Source: Dehalococcoidia bacterium
GTDB lineage: Bacteria > Chloroflexota > Dehalococcoidia > GIF9 > UBA5629
Reading direction: 5' to 3'
DNA length: 64,000 bases
Assembly: GCA_041653995.1 (NCBI GenBank)
Contig: JBAZEK010000003.1
Span: 283,901-347,900, forward strand
The translations under genes were made by a program, and so were the position numbers. Below, piece by piece: positions 35,571 through 44,238 of this stretch. Below the pieces are notes generated by a model. The model did not search any database. It worked only from the letters and a program-made list of their open reading frames with translations, and was not told where the DNA came from. Position 1 is the stretch's first letter, and every line of letters begins with the position of its first letter.

Positions 35571-38354
35571 CTATTTAACCGCTTGTACCGCCGGGGATGC
35601 CCACTGCCCGTCTACCACGATTTCCTTCGGCCAGTATAGCCTTAATGCCAGCGAGAAGTTTCCAGCGGTTGGCGCCGGCAGCCAGTTGGGTGTGACCGGA
35701 TCCGGCGCATCGCGCTGAATATAAATATCCAGCGAGCCGTCGGAATTAATAATCAGCGGAGGATTGCTTAACGATCCCAGGCTGTATCTGTTAATGGGAT
35801 TGTCAGCAAAGGCCATTTTATCGTTATACAGAGTCAGCGACCAGAAGCCGTTTATAGGTGGTATTTGGTCCTTATCGAAATGAAGCACATATTTCTTATC
35901 GCTGGAGAATATCTGTCCGTCGCCATCCGTGAACGTCGTCTCGTAGAAAGCATCTGCATTCAGGTTGGCGCCCAGCCCCTGATAATCTACAGACGCCCTG
36001 AACATATAGTCCGTGCCGTAGTCGCCGGTGCCGTACACCATTTGCCAGTCGTTCTTCATGTCACCCAGTTTGGCCTGAGACATATCTTTAAGAGCCGCCT
36101 GATAGCCGGTCTGGATGGCCGATTTAACATCATCGTCCAGCCCTGCGTAATAAGCCTGGTAATCCGCGCCCGGCTTGATGCCTGCTGCGGCCATTCTGGT
36201 CAGGATCGGCGCGTCGGCTTCATAGGGTGGACTTTCCACCATCAGCCGGCAGACATTGTTGAAATAGGCCGAAGCATCCATAGCCAGCAGCCGGTCCAGA
36301 GGAGCCACGCTGCGATTGACACTCGGGTCAACAGGGACATCGGCCGGCGGGGTATAATCGGTGCCCCAGGCGGAAAGCGGCGTCAGCTTCAGCTGGTCCT
36401 GAATCTTATGGACGTTATCGTAGTCTGCAGAGCCGCTGCAGGCGATGCGTCCGATTATCCAGACCCATCTGCCCGGAGACTTGATCTGTGTGACGCCCTC
36501 GGGCAAGTCACCGCTCCAACCGGGACCTGTGATGGCAAAATTGCCTGCGCCGGTGCCTGTAGTGCGAGAGCCAGGCGACTCAAAAACATCCGTCCAGTAA
36601 TTCATCATGGGCATCATGTAATAGCGGCCCTGCGTGTCCGGCACCGACAGTATAAAAGGCTCGACTGCGGTATCCACCCATGCTGCTGAATAGAGCGTAT
36701 CCGCGTTAGGCCTGACTACGGTGGTAAATGCGGCATCAGGAAATTCTTTCTTATTGCCGAATTGATTTACCGGCGCCCCGTTCTCCATGGGTCTGGGAAC
36801 TGCCGTAAAGACCTGCCGTGTCAGATCCATTATGACCAGGGGAAATCCGTATACTGCGGCATCATAGGCCATTTGTTGTGCGTCCTGCGGGCTGACGGTC
36901 TGCTGCGCCGGCTGGGTCGATTGGCCGACCAGCTGTATTGCCGGAGGCGCCCAGGATTTATCCACTACCGGTTCCTTCGGCCAGTACAGCCGCAATGTCA
37001 ATGAAAAATTGCCTTCGGCGGGCGCCGGCAGCCAGTTGGGTGTGACCGGATCCGGCGCATCGCGCTGTATATAAATATCGATCGAGCCATCGGCATTCGT
37101 TATCAGCGTCGGGTCGCTCATTGAGCCCAGGTTGTACCTATTGATCGGATTTGCCGCGAACAGTATTTTATCGTTGTACATGGAAAGCGACCAGAAGCCA
37201 TTTACCGGCGGTATCACGTCCTTATCGAAATGGAGCACATATTTCTTATCGCTGGACAACCATTCCCCGTCGGCGCTTCTATATAACGATGGATAGAAGG
37301 CATCGTCATCCAGATTAGCGCCCAGTCCCTGATAATCTATAACCGCCCTGAGCATGTAGTCCGTGCCGTAATCGCCGGCGCCGTACACCATACGCCACCC
37401 GTTCTTTTCATCACCCGGACCTATGGTAGGGATTTTGGCCAGGGCCGATTTGTAACCGGCCTGGATTGCCGATTTTACATCATCGTTCAGTCCTGCGTAA
37501 TAGGCCTGGTAATCCGTGCCCGGCTTGATGCCTATCTTGAGCATATCGGCCAGGATCGGCGCATCGGCTTGATAAGGAGGGTTGTCCACCATCACCCGGC
37601 AGAAATAGTCGATATACGTCGGGGCGTCCATCGCCAGCAACCGGTTCAGGGGAGCAACCTTGAGGTTGACGTTGGGGTCAACCGGGACATCGGCCGGCGG
37701 CGTATAATCGGCGCCCCAGGCGGAGAGCGGCGTCAGCTTCAGCTGGTCCTGAAGCTTATTGACGTTAGCGTAGTCTGCGGCGCCGGCGCAGGCGAAGCGA
37801 CCGACTATCCATGCCCATCTGGTGGGGGACTTCATCTCCGTGACGCCCTCGGGCAACTTGCCGCTCCATCCGGGGCCGGTGACGGCGTAATTGCCCGCGC
37901 CGGTACCCGTAGTACGAGAGCCCACCGAGGCAAAAACATCGGTCCAGTAATCCTGCAGGGACATCATATAGTAGCGGCCATTTGTATCCGGCACCGACAG
38001 GATAACAGGCTCTTTAGCGGTGTCGATCCAGGCCGTTGAATAAAGCGTGTCTGCATTGGGCCTGACCACGGTGGTAAAAGTCGCATCGGGAAATTCTTTC
38101 TTACTGCTGAACTGGCCTACCGGCGCGCCGTTCTCCGAGGCTTTGGGCACCGCCGTGTAGGCCTGCCGCGTCAAATCCATTATGACCAGGGGAAATCCGT
38201 ATATAGTGGCATCAAAGGCTATTTGTTGTGCCTCTTGCGGGTCAATAACCTGCTGCACAGGTTTTGTCTCGGGAGTACATCCCGCAAATACGGTGCTCAA
38301 CATGGCAAGTACTACGGCGAGAATCAGTAACTTATGCAGATACAATTTATTCAT
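35571..38354 (-). CDS. Lipoprotein with tandem DUF1254/DUF1214 units
   Basis: 927 residues. Lipoprotein signal (Cys26 in VFAGC). Residues about 38-465 and 488-927 are two near-copies of one unit, each holding a DUF1254 part (YGFPLVIMDLTRQ; VVRPNADTLYS) and a DUF1214 part (VDYQGLGANL; VLHFDKDxIPPxNGFWSLxxY). The family usually carries one unit of about 450 residues. The DNA repeats are also close (stretches of 20 or more identical bases 1.35 kb apart), so duplication was recent or is kept uniform by gene conversion. The biochemical role of the family is unknown. Confidence 0.85.
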   Translation of the reverse strand: MNKLYLHKLLILAVVLAMLSTVFAGCTPETKPVQQVIDPQEAQQIAFDATIYGFPLVIMDLTRQAYTAVPKASENGAPVGQFSSKKEFPDATFTTVVRPNADTLYSTAWIDTAKEPVILSVPDTNGRYYMMSLQDYWTDVFASVGSRTTGTGAGNYAVTGPGWSGKLPEGVTEMKSPTRWAWIVGRFACAGAADYANVNKLQDQLKLTPLSAWGADYTPPADVPVDPNVNLKVAPLNRLLAMDAPTYIDYFCRVMVDNPPYQADAPILADMLKIGIKPGTDYQAYYAGLNDDVKSAIQAGYKSALAKIPTIGPGDEKNGWRMVYGAGDYGTDYMLRAVIDYQGLGANLDDDAFYPSLYRSADGEWLSSDKKYVLHFDKDVIPPVNGFWSLSMYNDKILFAANPINRYNLGSMSDPTLITNADGSIDIYIQRDAPDPVTPNWLPAPAEGNFSLTLRLYWPKEPVVDKSWAPPAIQLVGQSTQPAQQTVSPQDAQQMAYDAAVYGFPLVIMDLTRQVFTAVPRPMENGAPVNQFGNKKEFPDAAFTTVVRPNADTLYSAAWVDTAVEPFILSVPDTQGRYYMMPMMNYWTDVFESPGSRTTGTGAGNFAITGPGWSGDLPEGVTQIKSPGRWVWIIGRIACSGSADYDNVHKIQDQLKLTPLSAWGTDYTPPADVPVDPSVNRSVAPLDRLLAMDASAYFNNVCRLMVESPPYEADAPILTRMAAAGIKPGADYQAYYAGLDDDVKSAIQTGYQAALKDMSQAKLGDMKNDWQMVYGTGDYGTDYMFRASVDYQGLGANLNADAFYETTFTDGDGQIFSSDKKYVLHFDKDQIPPINGFWSLTLYNDKMAFADNPINRYSLGSLSNPPLIINSDGSLDIYIQRDAPDPVTPNWLPAPTAGNFSLALRLYWPKEIVVDGQWASPAVQAVK

Positions 38355-38670
38355 ACAACCTTACTCCCTTACCCAACGTATTTCATATTGGATCAAATAT
38401 CAGCATCACCTCGACTAAACCGAAACGCCATTAAAAGATTATATATGAATAGCTCATCAACGGAAAGGCGATAGATCTGATGAAATTCAACCCGCAACCT
38501 GTTGACCGCCGGCCAGCGATGGGAAGCCCGGTCCTTTCTGACACGCTGACGATTGTGGAATATTTCGATATTTTCTGTGACAGCTAAATGGTGCAACATA
38601 AAGGGCGGACTATCTTTGTTTGATCCCTCATATTGTAGCTCAGCCTATCACAGCCTACGGTGGGATAGAT
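38355..38670. other. Intergenic stretch, 316 bases
   Basis: Besides the possible transposase remnant (38393-38599) nothing else is recognisable. AT-rich compared with its neighbours. Confidence 0.5.
38393..38599 (-). pseudogene. Possible remnant of an IS3-family transposase
   Basis: The minus frame contains ENIEIFHNRQRVRKDRA, close to the near-terminal Y-I-E-x-F-Y-N-x-x-R segment of IS3-family transposases. The sequence after it does not fit the usual HSALGYxSPxEF, so it would be frameshifted or decayed. No inverted repeats were found. Confidence 0.35.
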
Positions 38671-40008
38671 CTACAATCTGTTATAAACGATCTCTCCGTT
38701 CTTCCATACCATTTTTACGTTTTTTAACAGACCGACATCATCCAGCGGATTGCCCTCAACGAGTATAAAATCCGCCAGCTTACCTGTCTCGATAGATCCG
38801 AGTTTGCTATCAAGCCCGATAATACGTGCGCTGGTAATGGTCGCAGTTTTGAGCGCCTCGAAATTGGACATGCCTGCCGCCACCAGATGTCCCAGCTCTT
38901 TATAGGTCAGCCCGAAAAAGCCGAAATCCGTGCCGCCGATATCCGTTCCCAGTCCTATTACCGCGCCTGCTTTGTGAAGCCTGCGGACATTCTCCAGCGC
39001 CACCGGGAATTGCTTCTGGATACACTTATAATCGTAATAGTATTCCTTGCTACAATCTTCCTCGGTAACACCTTGTATGAACTTGTTTACAAGGTCGGAA
39101 GTATATTGATAGGGCTCTTTTTCCAGGTAATAATCACCTTTTTTATCCAGCATATGTCTCACATCGTCTAACTGGGAATACTCCGCCAGTGCCATGAGAG
39201 TGGGTATAATCGCAACCCCCTGTTCTACGAAGGTGGAGATGTCCTTATCCGAAAGTTCATCCAGAGCGACATGCTCAAGTGTGTCAACCTTAAACTGAAG
39301 CGCTTTGCGAAACCCGGTAGCCGATGTGTGATGCATAGCTATTTTTTTTCCTGCTTTGCGGGATTCACCTACAAGCGCCTGATAACATTCATCTGAGAAA
39401 TATGGGATCTTGTCCCAGCCCATCATGAGGGATTTATCACCGTGAGTCGTTTTGATCCACTCGGCGCCCTGCTTCACCATCAGTTGTACACATCTTCGTA
39501 CATCTTCCGGCGTTACCGGTCTTTCAGCGAACTGTCCTCCCAGTATGGCCCGTTTAATACCCTTGAAGTATGGCGCAACCTCCGGCACTCCACCGGGACA
39601 GACTATAATCGACCCGGCGTAGATAATACGAGGGCCGATTGTTTTTCCCGCATTGATATTTTTCTGATAGCTGCGAACGCTATTCGGAATGGCAGCCAGA
39701 TCACGAACTGTTGTTACGCCACCTTCCACACAGTTTCTCAGGTTTTTCTGCACCTGCCTTAAAATCGTAGGAAGAATCGATAGCTTGATATCTTTCATAA
39801 ACGGTATGGTTACATGAGAGTGGAGATCAAAAATACCCGGCAGGAGATAATAACCCTGCATGTCGATAAAATCTCTTCTTGAAGGATCATGCGGCAGACC
39901 ATCGCCACGGATTTCGGCTATTTTGTTGCCATCCACAATTACGGCCTTCCCGGTCTGGACTCTCTCAGATACCATATCGATTAGCTTCATGTTATGCAGT
40001 ATCGGCAT
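38671..40008 (-). CDS. Imidazolonepropionase-like amidohydrolase
   Basis: 445 residues. Metal-binding DLHSHV (HxH, about 61-66), KKIAMHHTSATGF, EHVALDEL and the metal-site Asp in GLGTDIGGTD mark the COG1228 group (prolidases, imidazolonepropionases). The C-terminal SIETGKLADFILVEGNPLDDV is the usual small beta-sandwich end. It probably cleaves a cyclic amide or a dipeptide. A perfect CRP-type operator lies about 100 bases upstream, so a Crp/Fnr regulator, encoded by the next gene, may control it. Confidence 0.87.
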   Translation of the reverse strand: MPILHNMKLIDMVSERVQTGKAVIVDGNKIAEIRGDGLPHDPSRRDFIDMQGYYLLPGIFDLHSHVTIPFMKDIKLSILPTILRQVQKNLRNCVEGGVTTVRDLAAIPNSVRSYQKNINAGKTIGPRIIYAGSIIVCPGGVPEVAPYFKGIKRAILGGQFAERPVTPEDVRRCVQLMVKQGAEWIKTTHGDKSLMMGWDKIPYFSDECYQALVGESRKAGKKIAMHHTSATGFRKALQFKVDTLEHVALDELSDKDISTFVEQGVAIIPTLMALAEYSQLDDVRHMLDKKGDYYLEKEPYQYTSDLVNKFIQGVTEEDCSKEYYYDYKCIQKQFPVALENVRRLHKAGAVIGLGTDIGGTDFGFFGLTYKELGHLVAAGMSNFEALKTATITSARIIGLDSKLGSIETGKLADFILVEGNPLDDVGLLKNVKMVWKNGEIVYNRL

Positions 40009-40082
40009 AGAACTCTCCTTTGCGTCTTATGGATTGGGTACTTCGACCCCGGAGACAATATAGCCACATCATTGAATGGTTT

Positions 40083-40129
40083 CAGTAAAGCCAATCACGC
40101 GACAATGTGACACGTATCACAGAGGAAGG
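40083..40129. repeat. Repeated regulatory segment, copy 1 (with CRP-type site)
   Basis: About 42 of 47 positions match 43985-44031, and weaker similarity continues about 25 bases further. The core is the CRP-like site at 40106-40121. It lies between the crp-family gene and the amidohydrolase gene it precedes. Confidence 0.65.
40106..40121. promoter_or_regulatory. CRP/FNR-type operator, copy 1
   Basis: TGTGACACGTATCACA fits the CRP consensus TGTGA-N6-TCACA exactly. It lies 98-113 bases before the start codon of the minus-strand amidohydrolase, and next to a Crp/Fnr-family gene whose DNA-recognition helix could read such a site. Confidence 0.7.
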
Positions 40130-40162
40130 AATATTACGAGTGATAGAAAGAGGGATAATCGG

Positions 40163-40894
40163 CTACCGGCGCACAGACTTGTCTATTATGTGCTTGTGTT
40201 GTGCCAGTGAATGCAGGCCCTGGAGATCGTCGATTATTACGTAACCCCTGCTGGATCTTAAAGTTTTATCCAATTCCAGTTGATGAATCACCCGGGAGAC
40301 GGTTTCACGTGTCACACCTATTGAATCTGCAACTTCCTGATGTGTGGCCTTTGCCATTGGTATCTGATTATCTGTACTGCGAGCGGCAAGCTCCAGCAGA
40401 TGCCTGGCTATCCGCTCACTGGCGCTGCCGTAAATATTTCCTGTCAGTTCATCTACTACACGGTTGAACTCCCTGCATACATATTCCACAGTTATCCAGC
40501 AAACAGATACCTCCGTTTTAAGCAGTGTCTTAAATGTGGCCGGGTTAAACAATAATAAGGAGCTTTCCACCATGGCATGACCGTTCACCTGTAAAGGCCC
40601 CAGTATGGTAAGTGGAATACCGAGCACGTCTCCGGCACGATGATAGCCGAACGTAACGTTCCTTCCATCCGGAAAAACCCTGTATTCACGAATAAGTCCC
40701 CCGACAACCAGCCCCATCCTGGATGGATCATATTCGCGATACAGGATACTGCCCGAAGGAACATTGATCAGCAAGGCGTCGCTGAGCATTTTATCGATCG
40801 CTGAAGGAGGGAAGGAAGCGATAATGCTCAAATTAAGTGCGTCCTGCACATTTTGACCAAATGCCTTACTCGAATTCGCCGTCACAGCTCGCAT
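40163..40894 (-). CDS. Crp/Fnr-family transcriptional regulator
   Basis: 243 residues. An N-terminal cyclic-nucleotide-binding-like beta-barrel (about 30-140) precedes a C-terminal winged helix (about 165-235) with the recognition segment EVADSIGVTRETVSRVI, where the Arg-Glu-Thr-x-x-Arg pattern matches the E. coli CRP recognition helix (RETVGRIL). No Fnr-type Cys cluster is seen, so no oxygen sensing by iron-sulfur is expected. Two perfect CRP consensus sites lie nearby, at 40106 and 44008. The ligand is unknown. Confidence 0.9.
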   Translation of the reverse strand: MRAVTANSSKAFGQNVQDALNLSIIASFPPSAIDKMLSDALLINVPSGSILYREYDPSRMGLVVGGLIREYRVFPDGRNVTFGYHRAGDVLGIPLTILGPLQVNGHAMVESSLLLFNPATFKTLLKTEVSVCWITVEYVCREFNRVVDELTGNIYGSASERIARHLLELAARSTDNQIPMAKATHQEVADSIGVTRETVSRVIHQLELDKTLRSSRGYVIIDDLQGLHSLAQHKHIIDKSVRR

Positions 40895-40936
40895 CCTCTT
40901 CTCGGAAGTATAAAAGGCGTCGACAGTCGATGTCTA

Positions 40937-40965
40937 ATGTTAATCGTCAGCGGGAGGATTGTAAA
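40937..40965 (-). promoter_or_regulatory. Putative promoter for the Crp/Fnr gene
   Basis: Minus strand TTTACA (40965-40960), 17-base spacer, TAACAT (40942-40937), about 43 bases upstream of the ATG. Moderate match. Confidence 0.4.
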
Positions 40966-41140
40966 GGAAATAGATTTGGACTTAGATTATGTGCTGGAAC
41001 GCTTCAATGCGCGTTTTAATGGGCGCCAGCGCCTTCTTCCGTGCGATTGCGACGCGTGGTGGGTGACAGTTTCGCTTATATCATTTACAAATATCCATTT
41101 GCCCTGTAGTCAACACAGCAGTTTCCCTTGTAAGACTTTA

Positions 41141-42859
41141 TTATGCCTGCTTATTACCGATATACTTGCCGTCTTTTTTGAGTTTGGCAATCTCCTCTTT
41201 TTCCAGTTCGTTGAAGGCGATCTTCCCGACCCGTGTCAGAGGGAGACTATTTCTGAACTCTATTTCCCGCGGACAGGACCACTTGATCAGACGATCACGG
41301 CAAAAATTAATCAGAGCATCGGCCTTTTCCGGACCGGCGGTTTTGGGATCTTTAAGCACGACAAAGGCTTTAACCCGCTCGACCTGCCTCTCATCCGGGA
41401 CGCCGATAACGCAAGCCGCGGCGACATCCGGATGCTGGTAAAGGATGTCTTCCACCTGAGCCGGGTACACATTCATGCCGGAGGACTTAATCATACGCTT
41501 GAGCCGCAGCCTGAAGTAAAAATAGCCGTCCTTATCCATGCTGAAGATATCCCCCGTATGGAGCCAGATTCGCCCGTCAGCGTGCTTTTTGAGCACCTCG
41601 GCCGTCTCCCCGGGATTTTCAAGATACCCCTGCATGACAGCGGGACCGCTGACGCACAGCTCGCCTTCCTCGCCGGGAGCCGCCTCTTCCATTGTCCCAA
41701 TACGCACGACCTTCGCCAGCATGTCCGGCAGAGGCACGCCCACACTTCCTTCACGATAGGCATGGATCGGTGTGACCATAATACCCGTCACCGCCTCCGT
41801 TAATCCGTAGCCTTCGATCAAAGTGACATTGCCCCCCTGTTTTCTGACCACATCCTCAAAACGTTCTTTGACAGCCCTGGGCAGGGTATCGGCGCCGCAG
41901 GTGGTCGTTTTGAGGCAGCTGAGGTCGGCACCCTGAAAAACGGGATTTGTGCTGAGGGCGTCATACAGAGTCGGCACTCCGGTCAGGAAGCTGGGGCGTT
42001 TCTTTACCACCAGGTCGGCCACAATTTCCGGCGTGAACTGGGGAACAAGGATGCACTGACCTCCGCCCATAAACATGGCGTTGCAGCAGATGCCGAGGCC
42101 GAACCCATGAAAAATAGGTAGAATGGCCAGTATGACCGGCTGTTCATCGATGCCGCCCACACCTTTGCACCACCATTCATAGACCATCATCCCTTCAGTA
42201 ATGAAATTGTAGTTGGAAAGCATGATTCCCTTGGGAACACCGGTGGTTCCCCCGCTGTAGAGGATGGCCGCCAGTTCGTCAGTGCCCATTTCGGCCTTTA
42301 GTGCCTCCGCATAGTTCGCCGTCATCAGACTATGCCACCAGCGCACCATCGGGTCTGGATGGCGGCCATTGGTCCCGGCTTTCTCCGTGCTAGCCATGCT
42401 ATCGAAAATCCCTGTAAGGATCAGTGTTTCGAGAGGGGTTGTGTCTTTCACCTCCCGGAATTTATCGTAGAACGTATCGAGGGTCAGGGCGAACCTGCTT
42501 TTGCTGATATTCAGATAGTATGCGATCTCCGTCGCCGTGGACAGCGGGTGTATCATGCTGGAAACAGCTCCTAGTTTGTTCGCGGCGTAGAAGCAGATCA
42601 GCCCCTGGGGCGAAGTAGGCATGGAGATTGTAATACGATCACCCTTTTTCAGCCCGAGGGCGGCCAGGGCGTTACTGCATGTATCGATATCTTTAGCAAA
42701 CTGTTCATAAGTGGACGTACAATCCATGAAATCAAAGGCGAGACGCTGCGGGTAGCGGGCCGCCGTCTGCATCAACGCCTCGTACATGGTAACCCGGGGA
42801 TAGTCCAATGATTGCGGAACGTCTCCGTAGAATTGGAGCCAGGGCTTCTTTTCGTACAT
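41141..42859 (-). CDS. AMP-forming acyl-CoA ligase
   Basis: 572 residues from the ATG at 42859, with AGGTGAGG upstream; a GTG four codons earlier is also possible. ANL motifs YSGGTTGVPKGIMLSNYN, GYGLTEAV, LHTGDIFSMDKDGY with RLKRMIKSSGMNVYP, and the C-terminal catalytic Lys in TRVGKIAFNELE. It makes an acyl-CoA from a carboxylic acid. It is the third ligase in the window, but stands without a dehydrogenase nearby; its neighbours are Crp and an MBL protein. Substrate unknown. Confidence 0.9.
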   Translation of the reverse strand: MYEKKPWLQFYGDVPQSLDYPRVTMYEALMQTAARYPQRLAFDFMDCTSTYEQFAKDIDTCSNALAALGLKKGDRITISMPTSPQGLICFYAANKLGAVSSMIHPLSTATEIAYYLNISKSRFALTLDTFYDKFREVKDTTPLETLILTGIFDSMASTEKAGTNGRHPDPMVRWWHSLMTANYAEALKAEMGTDELAAILYSGGTTGVPKGIMLSNYNFITEGMMVYEWWCKGVGGIDEQPVILAILPIFHGFGLGICCNAMFMGGGQCILVPQFTPEIVADLVVKKRPSFLTGVPTLYDALSTNPVFQGADLSCLKTTTCGADTLPRAVKERFEDVVRKQGGNVTLIEGYGLTEAVTGIMVTPIHAYREGSVGVPLPDMLAKVVRIGTMEEAAPGEEGELCVSGPAVMQGYLENPGETAEVLKKHADGRIWLHTGDIFSMDKDGYFYFRLRLKRMIKSSGMNVYPAQVEDILYQHPDVAAACVIGVPDERQVERVKAFVVLKDPKTAGPEKADALINFCRDRLIKWSCPREIEFRNSLPLTRVGKIAFNELEKEEIAKLKKDGKYIGNKQA

Positions 42860-42933
42860 AATTATGAGCACCTCACCTGTTTTTCAGATGCAATATAATT
42901 GCAGTTGCAGCTAATCTTTTCTTGGGAACAGCC

Positions 42934-43875
42934 CTATGCGAATACATAGGTCGTACCCACGCTATTCAGCAGGTATTGCTCGGGCATCAGGGAGGCGAAT
43001 TGTGTGGTAGCTTTAAATCCCGTGCAATGCATCGGCACCACGTAATCAACGCCGATCTCTTTCATTTGTGCAATGGTCGGCCCGATGATTGGTTCGAATA
43101 TCGGGCCGCTTAAATGAAAACCACCCAGGACGGCGTGGACCTTCTCAATTCCTGAAATTTTCTGCAGATACCTGACGGTGTTTATGATTCCCGCGTGCGC
43201 ACATCCGCTCAAAATCACCAACCCACGACCTTTTATATTAACCGCGATTCCCTGATCGTCATTAAAGGGATTAACAACCCATTTATCATCGATTTTCGCT
43301 TCAGCCCAGGGGAAACCTTTTTCAAAATCGGTAGTGCGCGCGATTTCTCCCGACAACAAAACAAGATCCGAAGCCACTAATGAAGGTTCTTTCCTCTTCT
43401 GAAGAACCACATTGTTTTTCTTGATTAATGCCTCTTTCAAAGACGGCAAATCGGCCAGCAAACCAAGGGGCGCTATATTGAGACGGCGTTCGAGAAATGC
43501 ATCGGGATGAGCGAACACCTGCATTTCTTTTTTTGTCTGTTTTAAGAAGTCCGGCAGGCCGCCGATGTGGTCAAAGTCGCCATGGCTCAGGATGACGGAC
43601 TCGACCGAGTCAAGTGCGGCGTTCAATACACCTGCGTTATGGAAAAGACAGTGCGATGAAACTCCCGCATCCATCATTACCACGTGTTCCTCTTGTCCGG
43701 CGTAAATTTTCAGAAGGCAGGACAATCCATGCTCTGCCAGAGGCACATCGGGGAATCTCATATGTGTGGGGCGTTTAACTACATCCGTGCTCAGCAATAA
43801 AAGCAGGTCTGTATAGTTGTCCACCAGCACTGTAATCTCAAGCCTGTCAACTTCTCTTAAACCGGATAGCGGCAT
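42934..43875 (-). CDS. MBL-fold metallohydrolase (COG1237-like)
   Basis: 313 residues from the ATG at 43875, chosen for the strong GGAGGG seven bases upstream. Metallo-beta-lactamase fold with the metal motif SHGDFDHIGG and downstream His in SGCAHAGIINTV and VPMHCTG. This composition matches the COG1237 group, which includes archaeal tetrahydromethanopterin-pathway and other cofactor-related enzymes. The precise reaction is not known. A CRP consensus site lies about 135-150 bases before the start codon, in the shared region with the sugar operon. Confidence 0.85.
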   Translation of the reverse strand: MPLSGLREVDRLEITVLVDNYTDLLLLLSTDVVKRPTHMRFPDVPLAEHGLSCLLKIYAGQEEHVVMMDAGVSSHCLFHNAGVLNAALDSVESVILSHGDFDHIGGLPDFLKQTKKEMQVFAHPDAFLERRLNIAPLGLLADLPSLKEALIKKNNVVLQKRKEPSLVASDLVLLSGEIARTTDFEKGFPWAEAKIDDKWVVNPFNDDQGIAVNIKGRGLVILSGCAHAGIINTVRYLQKISGIEKVHAVLGGFHLSGPIFEPIIGPTIAQMKEIGVDYVVPMHCTGFKATTQFASLMPEQYLLNSVGTTYVFA

Positions 43876-43984
43876 GATACGTCCCTCCTGCGTTCCTTTA
43901 CTACAATTAATCAAGACAAATTGAGCAGTTCTGTTTTTTTACACTGCCCAATCATTCGATGATATGGGCCGAGAAGCAGGTTGT

Positions 43985-44031
43985 CAGTAAAGCCAGTCAC
44001 ACGGTAATGTGACACGTATCACAGAGTAAGG
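43985..44031. repeat. Repeated regulatory segment, copy 2 (with CRP-type site)
   Basis: Matches 40083-40129 at about 42 of 47 positions. It lies in the divergent region between the MBL gene (minus) and the sugar operon (plus). A 12-codon tail of an acyl-CoA dehydrogenase gene follows at 44073. Confidence 0.65.
44008..44023. promoter_or_regulatory. CRP/FNR-type operator, copy 2
   Basis: TGTGACACGTATCACA, identical to the site at 40106-40121 and a perfect TGTGA-N6-TCACA. Located to control the MBL gene, the isomerase/dehydrogenase operon, or both. Confidence 0.7.
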
Positions 44032-44072
44032 GACATTATGGATGACAAAAAGGCGGAGAGTCTGAAGTTTAT

Positions 44073-44108
44073 TTATTCGTAGACCTTTTCCTCGGCTGCT
44101 TCCTGTAG
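44073..44108 (-). pseudogene. Twelve-codon tail of an acyl-CoA dehydrogenase gene
   Basis: The minus frame ends LQEAAEEKVYE-stop. The intact gene at 47059-48291 ends SEEAAEEKVYE-stop, and the DNA around the stop is nearly the same. The match ends abruptly after the tail. A second, longer tail lies at 29144-29311. Confidence 0.6.
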
Positions 44109-44119
44109 CCGGAGGGGCG

Positions 44120-44148
44120 TTGACAACCGGACAGTTAAGGCATAGTAT
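44120..44148 (+). promoter_or_regulatory. Promoter of the sugar operon, overlapped by an inverted repeat
   Basis: TTGACA (44120-44125), 17-base spacer, TAGTAT (44143-44148). A GGACAG (44129-44134) and CTGTCC (44150-44155) pair brackets the -10 box and could be an operator. About 90 bases of leader lie before the first start codon. Confidence 0.6.
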
Positions 44149-44238
44149 GCTGTCCAATGGCAATAAGAGACGATGTTGCCTGGTGAGAAATCGATAAGGG
44201 GAATCAACGATTAAAGAATCAAACTAAAGGAGAGTCTG

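Noticed and set aside
40853..41803. A 316-residue plus-strand open frame overlapping Crp and the acyl-CoA ligase
   Set aside because: Covers the intergenic gap and the reverse strand of the ligase; no RBS and no protein signature.
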